NCBI RefSeq assembly: GCF_017591425.1
Contig: NW_024467106.1
Coordinates: forward strand, 22,806,501 to 22,870,500
Reading direction: 5' to 3'
From: Ochotona curzoniae
Lineage: Eukaryota > Chordata > Mammalia > Lagomorpha > Ochotonidae
DNA: 64,000 bases
The translations under genes were made by a program, and so were the position numbers. Below, piece by piece: positions 57,646 through 64,000 of this stretch (position 1 is the stretch's first letter; each line of letters opens with the position of its first letter). The notes beneath the pieces were generated by a model. The model had not been told where the DNA came from, did no database searches, and saw only the letters and a list, made by a program, of their open reading frames with translations.

Positions 57646-59184
57646 GACAGTAAATACATAAAGTACATATTATCTAGCAAACAACCTTAACCAAAACACC
57701 TGCATTTATAGCTTAAAAACTACATAAGGATGAAGAATATGTTTCTCAAAAGAAGTTAAGTATATTTGGGAAGAAAAAGAAGCTCAAAAGTTTTGACTCA
57801 CTCATCTTTAGTTCTTAATGCCTGCCATAGGATATAGCACAGAGTGAGTAATAGGTACATTTCAGGTAAAGAAACACCTGATACTAAGCAATATAAAGAG
57901 GAAACGCTGCAAAAGGAAAGCATAATTTCAAACTGAAGGAAGATGCGAACAATCCAGGGCAATGGATGTATTTGAACTCAGTCTGAAGGAACGCAGATTC
58001 TGAAAGATCAAGAGAAGAGTCATTCTCAGTAAAAGGAGTATTAGCCACCTACTGTTGCATTGCAAATGTCTTCAAAAATTAGTAAGGTAACACCAAAGTA
58101 AGCATTTAGCATCCTTGCAGTTTCTGTGCGTTTTAAATCCAAGAGCAACTTTGCTGTGGAATGGTAACATAGGATTTCTCAATGAGGTTTCAACTACAGT
58201 GTTGGTTGGTTGGGCTGCAGGTATTTGTAGGTGTAACTGGCAAGAAGATTTTACCTCTGAGTGATTGACTTACACAGATGAAAATCAGGGTTGGTTGTTG
58301 GTGAACACCTGTGTTTCTCCCGTGGGATCTTCTCCACGAGCTCCCTGAGTATCCTCAGAGCATGGCAACTGCTTTCCACAGCATAAAACAAGAGACAAAG
58401 CCAGGCAGACTACTCTTCACAATGATCTAGTCTCCAAAGACCTATCGCAGCACTTCTGCCCCATTCTCCTTGTTAAAGGCAAGTCACTAAGACTAGATCA
58501 TATTCAAGAAAGGGGAACGAGGGTTTACCTTTTGAAAGGAGGAGGGCTACATGTTATAACCATCACAAGCGTAGCCCATGAGAAAGCACAGAATGTGTTC
58601 TAGAAGAACAAGTAACCAATATCTCAATTAATGGGACTCTGATGACCTTTCTCATTTTTACTACTTTTGCACCACGCTTCACATTTCTTACACTTCAACA
58701 CTTTTATTTTTTTCATTTGGTAGATACGGTCTTTGTGTTTATACAGTTAATCCATTTCTACATTTTATTTAAATACACCCTTATTCTTTATATTTAGCTT
58801 TTGATATATAAAAGAAACAGCTCTTGCTCTCAGAGTTTATAATCCATTTAATGTATTAAATATATAGTTAATAAAACAATCACATAAAATATTCCAAAAG
58901 ACATGTCAGAGCTATATATAATATGTAATAGTCATACACAGGAGACATTTTCATCATAGCAGGGACCTTGTTTTTCTAGTTAAGGAGTTCATTATTCATT
59001 TTCTATATGATAAAGCTTTTTACACAGCAAGGTATCAATATTCATATTATTAAAAGATATATGTATGTTTAAAAGACAACTTAAATGACAGTAGAAAGGA
59101 TAAAATTGGCAGAAGCTACCTTATAATGGCAGGTAAAAAGGCCAAATACATATAGGTATTTGCTGGGTAGAATTGATAAGACTT
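57646..59184. other. Unassigned sequence with L2-like scrap near 58840-58990
   Basis: No gene recognised. GAGTTTATAATCCATTTAAT and the A-rich text after it weakly resemble a reversed L2 3' end. Confidence 0.3.
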
Positions 59185-59521
59185 GGGGCCCAGCACAATG
59201 GCGTAGTGGTTAAAACCCTCACCTTGGGCACGCCGAGATCCCATATGGGCACTGGTTCTAGTCCCAGCAGGTCTACTTCCTATCCAGCTCCCCATTTGTG
59301 GCCTGAGAGAGCAGTCAAGGATGGCCCAAAGTTTTGGGACCCTGAACCTGCAAGGGAGACCCAGAGGAGGTTCCTGGCTCCTGGGTTCAACTTGGCTCAT
59401 TTCCAGCCATTGCAGTTGCTTGGGGAGTGGGCCATTGGACAAGGGATCTTCCTCTCTGTCTCTCCTCCTCTTTGTGTATCTGCCTTTCCAATGGAAATAA
59501 ATAAATTTTTTTAAAGAATTT
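59185..59521 (+). mobile_element. Full-length CSINE with short target-site duplication
   Basis: Head GGGGCCCAGCACAATGGCGT, GATCCCATATGGGCACTGGT, TTTTGGGACCCTGAACC, tail TCTGCCTTTCCAATGGAAAT. ATAAGACTT flanks it (59176-59184 and 59522-59530). More diverged than the youngest group. The 113- and 108-codon frames here are SINE translations. Confidence 0.93.
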
Positions 59522-59728
59522 ATAAGACTTAGTAATTATAGGAAAGAGGGTAGAATGACTTCTATATTTATGTAAGGTATATGACAATCTCATCAATCAC
59601 CCATTAATTCATACAGAAAAAAAAATGGAAAGAGTCCAAATGTTTTTTGGAGAAGAGAATACAGTAGTTTAGTCTTAAAAGTATTGACTTACAATTGCTT
59701 TTTTTAAATAACTGAAAGATGCTTCACT

Positions 59729-59780
59729 TAGTTGAGTGACGTATGTATTTGGCATAGTTGAGTGAAATATGTATTTGGCA
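59729..59780. repeat. Tandem duplication, 2 x 26 bp
   Basis: TAGTTGAGTGACGTATGTAT...TTGGCA (59729-59754) is repeated at 59755-59780 with AA in place of CG. This difference removes a TGACG/CpG from the second copy. Confidence 0.95.
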
Positions 59781-60395
59781 TTCCAAGGGAGAAGGCTTTG
59801 CTTTTGGAAATACTATCATTCATGGACTAGGTAAACTCACAGTATGGAAGGTGACCACCTAAAGAGCTTGCAAAGCAGAAAATGCAACCAAGAATGGGAC
59901 CTTTGAAGATACCAACACACAAAAAAAGAGCAATGAACCAAGAGAGAGCAGGAAAAAGAATACAAAGGAGAAATCAACATTACCCAAGAAATTTCAGAAT
60001 CCTGGAACCCACAAGTGAGTTTTTCCAGGAAAGAGGCTCAATAGACACATAAGCGTGCACCTCAAAGAAAAACATTCTCCTTTATCAGTGAAGTTACTAA
60101 TCATGAAAACAATTTCAGTGGGATAATATGGGATGGAACCCAGCTACAGTAGACTGACGGGTACAAAACAGTTGAGGAATGAGCACAAGAAACAAAGACT
60201 ATCAAAGCTTGAAAGTGAAGAGCAGCAAAGATTGCCATTTCAGAGGGAACATGAAGCAAGTTCTACTTTACTCTACTAAAATAGAGCTCTGTTTATTGGA
60301 TTCTGTTCTTAAGCATATCTCAAAAAGGAACATTCATTCTCCCTTTGGATTATGTAGTTACTTCCATCAAAGCAATTCAGGAAAGAGGAAGTGAA
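59781..60395. other. Unassigned sequence
   Basis: Nothing recognised. Confidence 0.35.
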
Positions 60396-61040
60396 AGAGT
60401 GGGCATTTAGCCTAGTAGTTAAGACATTCTTGTACCGCATCAAAGTACCTGAGTTTGGTTTCTTACCTCTGGCTCCTGACTCCAGCTACCTGGTAAAATG
60501 GATTCTGGGGTGGGAGTTCAATGGCTAAATTCTCACCCTGTAAATTCTGGGATCCCATTTGGGAGCCAGTTCATGGCCTGGCTGCTCCACTTCCCTTACA
60601 GCTCCCTAATTGTGGCCTGGGAAAACAGTAGAGAATGGTCCAAAGCCTTGGAACCCTAAACCTGCATGGGAAACCAGAAGCAGCTCCCGGTTTCTGGCTT
60701 CAGTTGGCCCAGCTCTGGCAGTTGCAGCCATTTGGGAAATAAACCAGTGGATGGAAGATCTTTTTTTCTTTCCTTCTCTCTGTAAATCTTATCTACCTTT
60801 CCAATACAAATAAATCAATCTTGAGAGAGAGAGAGAATTGGATTCTAGGAGGCAATGGTGGCTCAAGTAATCTGTTTCCTGCCATCCACATAGGAGATAC
60901 AGATTGAGTTCCTAGTTTCTACCTTTGGCACCAGCTAAACCCTCACTGTTGCAGATGTTTGAGGATTGAACAGTGGATAGGACTGCATTTGTTCTCTCTC
61001 CCTCTTTCCTTCTCCTTCCTTCCTGCCCTTACTCAAATTT
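60396..61040 (+). mobile_element. Ancient CSINE split by another CSINE
   Basis: The head (GTGGGCATTTAGCCTAGTAG, GAGTTTGGTTTCTTACC) runs to about 60506, and the body resumes at about 60836 (GAGATACAGATTGAGTTCC, CACTGTTGCAGATGTTTGAG, CTCTCTCCCTCTTTCC). The interruption is the element at 60507-60835. Confidence 0.75.
60507..60835 (+). mobile_element. CSINE nested in an older CSINE
   Basis: GGGATCCCATTTGGGAGCCA, TTGTGGCCTGGGAAAACAGT, AGCAGCTCCCGGTTTCTGGC, ACCTTTCCAATACAAATAAA then a short (GA)n in place of poly-A. Its flanks AATGGATTCT (60497-60506) and AATTGGATTCT (60836-60846) are an imperfect target-site duplication. Confidence 0.85.
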
Positions 61041-62331
61041 TAAGAGGGAAAATCTGCCTTAAAGGGTCAAGCATAAGGCATTTGATTTCAACAAAGAACA
61101 CCAGTCGACCCTAGAGCATTACATTAGCCACCTTGTTTGTTACATTCAATGAGTTAAATTTCCTCTCAATTTGCAATGGGCTAACTGAACAAAAATTTAT
61201 AACATTTTTCAAGGTAAGTGAAGGTCAACCAATTATTCATGAAGGAAACCAAAAAACAGGAATGTCTATGTTTATTTGACTTACGTTAACCTTCCTTTTT
61301 TGACACAGCATGGGCTTACAACGATAAAAATATTAAGATTCATAATATCTTTCATCAGAATAATATTTTCATCATTTATCAAAACATCTAAGAAGAACCA
61401 GAATCTACACATAAATTTCAACATTGGCAGCCCAAAGGACAAAACTTGGAGCTCCAAAACAGAAGAATGCCACTGGATGGCTCTTAATTAGCTCTCTGGT
61501 GGGTAAATCCAGGAATCTTAGCAGAGCTTCACCAATCAATCTGCTATCAGAAAGAAAACTGAAAGAGAACAAAACTCTGAAGTATGTAAGATCCAGTATA
61601 AAAAGTTCAGATCTTACACAAAGGCTCAATTCTTTTTTTTTTCTCCCTTAGCAAAAACTGATATGAAAAATGCATTGGAAATATCGAAATAGAAAATGAT
61701 ACTACTCCTAACACTCCAGCATAATAACTGCTTAATTTGCATAACAATAGAAACAACAATAACTTCTGATGATATTTCTTTAATTCACAAAACTGTATCA
61801 TGTGCCCAAGTCTCTGTTTTGGATGCTAGCAAACCAACAAATCCCTCCATGACCAAGTGTGTCTCAGATTTTAAAGGGAACACAGATACTGAACAAATAA
61901 ATGTATAGCTATTTGACTATGGCTGTTGAGAGGACATGAAGAAAGACTTAGACAAGCACATACTAGGATCGTGATTACCTGCAGAACCCCTAACTGTTAC
62001 CCAAATATCCTTAAGTTCTCTACCTTTCTAAAGACCTCCTTTATTTGCACCCTGAACAACACAACTCAAGTTCCTTTCTCAGTTTGACTGCAAATCATTT
62101 TCCTGCATGAAATATTTCTGAGAAGTTCAGAGACACAAGTAATGGTTATCTCTTGACAACCAAATTTTTATCTAAAAAGACCATGGAAGTACTCTTCAGT
62201 ACTCCACAGAGCTTTAGCTAATCTGATTGACTTCCCCATGATCATAGGATGGTCCCTCCATTTTCTAAGGCACCCATTGCACAACATTAATTTTTCTTAC
62301 TTGTCAGCACACATCTACCAAAATTCCCAAT
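61041..62331. other. Unassigned sequence
   Basis: No gene or repeat recognised. Two frames on opposite strands near 61405-61650 overlap and have no motif. Confidence 0.35.
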
Positions 62332-62650
62332 GCGGACTGGTTTTGTAGTACAGAGAATTAAGCCACAGGGTGCTATGATGGATTCTCAAATCAGAGCCCC
62401 AATTAAATTGCCAACTGCTCTGCTTCCCATCATCTTCTTTGCTAATAAACCTGGGAAAGCATCAAAAGATAACTCAGGCGCTTGGGTCCCTGCCACAGAT
62501 ATGACAGACCCCAATGGAGTTACTTGTTCCTGACTTCAGCCTAACCTACCCTTGCCCTAGCTGTTGCGGCCACTTGAGGAGTGAATTGGGCAATGCAGGA
62601 TCTCTTTCCATCTCTCCCTCTGTCGTTCTGCCTTTGAAATAAGTCTGAAA
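62332..62650 (+). mobile_element. Old CSINE
   Basis: AATTAAGCCACAGGGTGCTA, TGCTCTGCTTCCCATCATC, AACCTGGGAAAGCATCAAAA, GCGGCCACTTGAGGAGTGAA and tail CTGCCTTTGAAATAAGTCTG plus poly-A. The head is poorly preserved. Confidence 0.75.
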
Positions 62651-63314
62651 AAAAAATGCTTTCCCTTTTAAAAATAAATAAATAAGTATATAAACGTGAG
62701 GGATAGATAAGAAAGTTAAAAAAAAGAGTAGCAGAAGAAAATTAAAACAAGAAACTCTGGATGTCAGACACCTTTGCACTGATTACTTGTGAACTATTGA
62801 TCCAGGATCATGCCAACAAAACCAAACACACTGACGTGGAAAAACAATTTCAACATTCACACTACCATGCAAAACACATTAGTTTCCTTGGACTACATTT
62901 CCCAATTATATCACCACCCATCATCCTGACTTTCACAGCAGAAGTTTCCTTAATGTCTTCTAACTACAAGACTGGGTCACTTTTTGAGAACAGTTCCTCA
63001 ACATCCCTAGAAAGTATTGTTGTTTAGTAGCAATTCGCTGGGGGGGTTGGGACTTTCATTATATTAATATCCTTATACTATATATAATTATACTTTCATG
63101 TTAAGCAAATAGTCAACATTTATATGGGTTTAACATGTACTGGACTGGAAATATTCACACAGCAATCCAACCAATGATTTTAAGATAACTTACAAGGTTT
63201 GGGGACCTTTATACATTATCTTCATCTAGTCAAAAAGTATGAAAGCAAGAATTTTCATTAATGGCTTGCTTGCAAATGCCTATAATAGACAGTCCTGACC
63301 AAAGTAAGGAACTC
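62651..63314. other. Unassigned AT-rich sequence
   Basis: Nothing recognised. Confidence 0.35.
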
Positions 63315-63495
63315 AGAACTTCATCTGTCTTTCCTACATGTGTGGCGGAGGTCCAAACACTTGAGCTATCAGCTGCTCCCTCCCAGGAGACACTAGCAGG
63401 AAGTTGAAACTGAGGTACCGGTGTCAGGCACTCCCATATAAAATGAAGGCATTCTGAGACTTATCCTGCTCTGCCACAATGCCAGCTCCAACTCC
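63315..63495 (-). mobile_element. Old partial CSINE
   Basis: Plus strand: TGTGGCGGAGGTCCAAACAC, GTTGAAACTGAGGTACCGGT, GGCACTCCCATATAAAATGA and CTCTGCCACAATGCCAGCTC, the reversed order of an old CSINE head and mid-body. The tail is missing. Confidence 0.65.
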
Positions 63496-64000
63496 ACACA
63501 ATGCTAAGTAAATATAAAATAACAAACAGAATTCTATACCACCCCAACCTTTACTGCCTTTAAAATCTGAAGACCACAGGTAAAAAGCATCTTCAAGTAT
63601 TGACTCCCTCCCCAAAAAGGAAAAAACTAATTTCTGTTGTGACAAAGTCAGAAAACTCCCCACGTACCATGTTAGTCTCTTGGTGAGAGGTACATTTTCC
63701 CATCTTCTGCATGCATCTGAGTATTTGTCCAGAGAACATCAATAGCACCTTAGATTTCTTTTTTAATAACATGCTCTTCTTTCTTCTGAGCTCGTATATT
63801 TTATAATATACTCTATGTCCCTTCAGTCTCACTTCATTTTTATTGTAGCCCTATTTCTAAAAGCTTTCAATTCCCGTATGTCTTGTCTTCCCATTGCTCA
63901 CCAAACACATGTTTTCCTCAACTTGCCCGCGATGCCTGGTATTTGAAAAGAACTCACTCAAACAAACAAAGGACTTCACTCAAGGAATACCTATGAGTCT
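63496..64000. other. Unassigned sequence to window end
   Basis: No gene or repeat recognised. Confidence 0.35.

Overview
The window is vertebrate, almost certainly lagomorph, nuclear DNA, and most probably pika (Ochotona). The diagnostic signal is about twenty copies of a tRNA-derived C-repeat SINE (CSINE). Their heads read like GGCCCGGCGCGGTGGCG, the box-B-like motif is GGTTCTAATCC, and the tail is CT-rich and ends in an AATAAATCTTT/poly-A run. The tail and body of the youngest copies look to me more like the pika lineage than the rabbit one; that genus call is from memory and unverified. The remaining background (MIR, L2, HAL1, L1M, a MaLR-type LTR) is ordinary for a placental mammal. The DNA is AT-rich and has no CpG island outside the SINEs.

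I find no protein-coding gene, exon or functional RNA gene that I can support. Every long open frame is a chance frame, a translated SINE (often the same antisense peptide again and again), a translated microsatellite, or a remnant of L1 ORF2. The window therefore reads as intergenic or deep intronic sequence, and its content is a record of retrotransposition.

Layout. 1-5.2 kb: unassigned sequence, a 3'UTR-like block, an old CSINE, an L2 relic and a (CA)n. 5.2-7.3 kb: four CSINEs, a MIR and a purine tract. 8.0-8.9 kb: minus-strand lagomorph L1 3' end. 10.9-12.8 kb: three CSINEs and a MaLR-like LTR relic. 14.7-18.5 kb: a short retroinsertion with a 17-bp target duplication, a deleted CSINE, a long L2, a CT/CA microsatellite, and an L1 interrupted by a CSINE. 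19.7-28.8 kb: mostly old MIR/L2 with two CSINEs. 29.1-31.2 kb: a HAL1 relic carrying an old CSINE that itself carries a young one. 31.6-39.9 kb: CSINEs, MIR/L2 relics and an L1 ORF2 C-terminal remnant. 40.5-42.6 kb: a 5'-inverted L1 and two head-to-head L1 3' ends, one hit by a SINE. 43.8-46.9 kb: a CSINE, a processed pseudogene of an unidentified gene flanked by a 13-bp target duplication, and an L2. 47-58.9 kb: mainly unassigned single-copy-looking DNA with MIR/L2 scraps, including the best candidates for conserved non-coding elements. 59.2-64 kb: CSINEs, one nested pair and unassigned DNA.

The most informative items are the unidentified retrocopy at 44.9-46.1 kb, the nested SINE stacks, the twin-primed L1, the recurrent G-quadruplex-capable tract in the L1 3' ends, and a SINE sub-lineage with a different tail. 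I found no sign of a previously undescribed molecular system. All identities were judged by eye without alignment software, and boundaries of old repeats are approximate to tens of bases.
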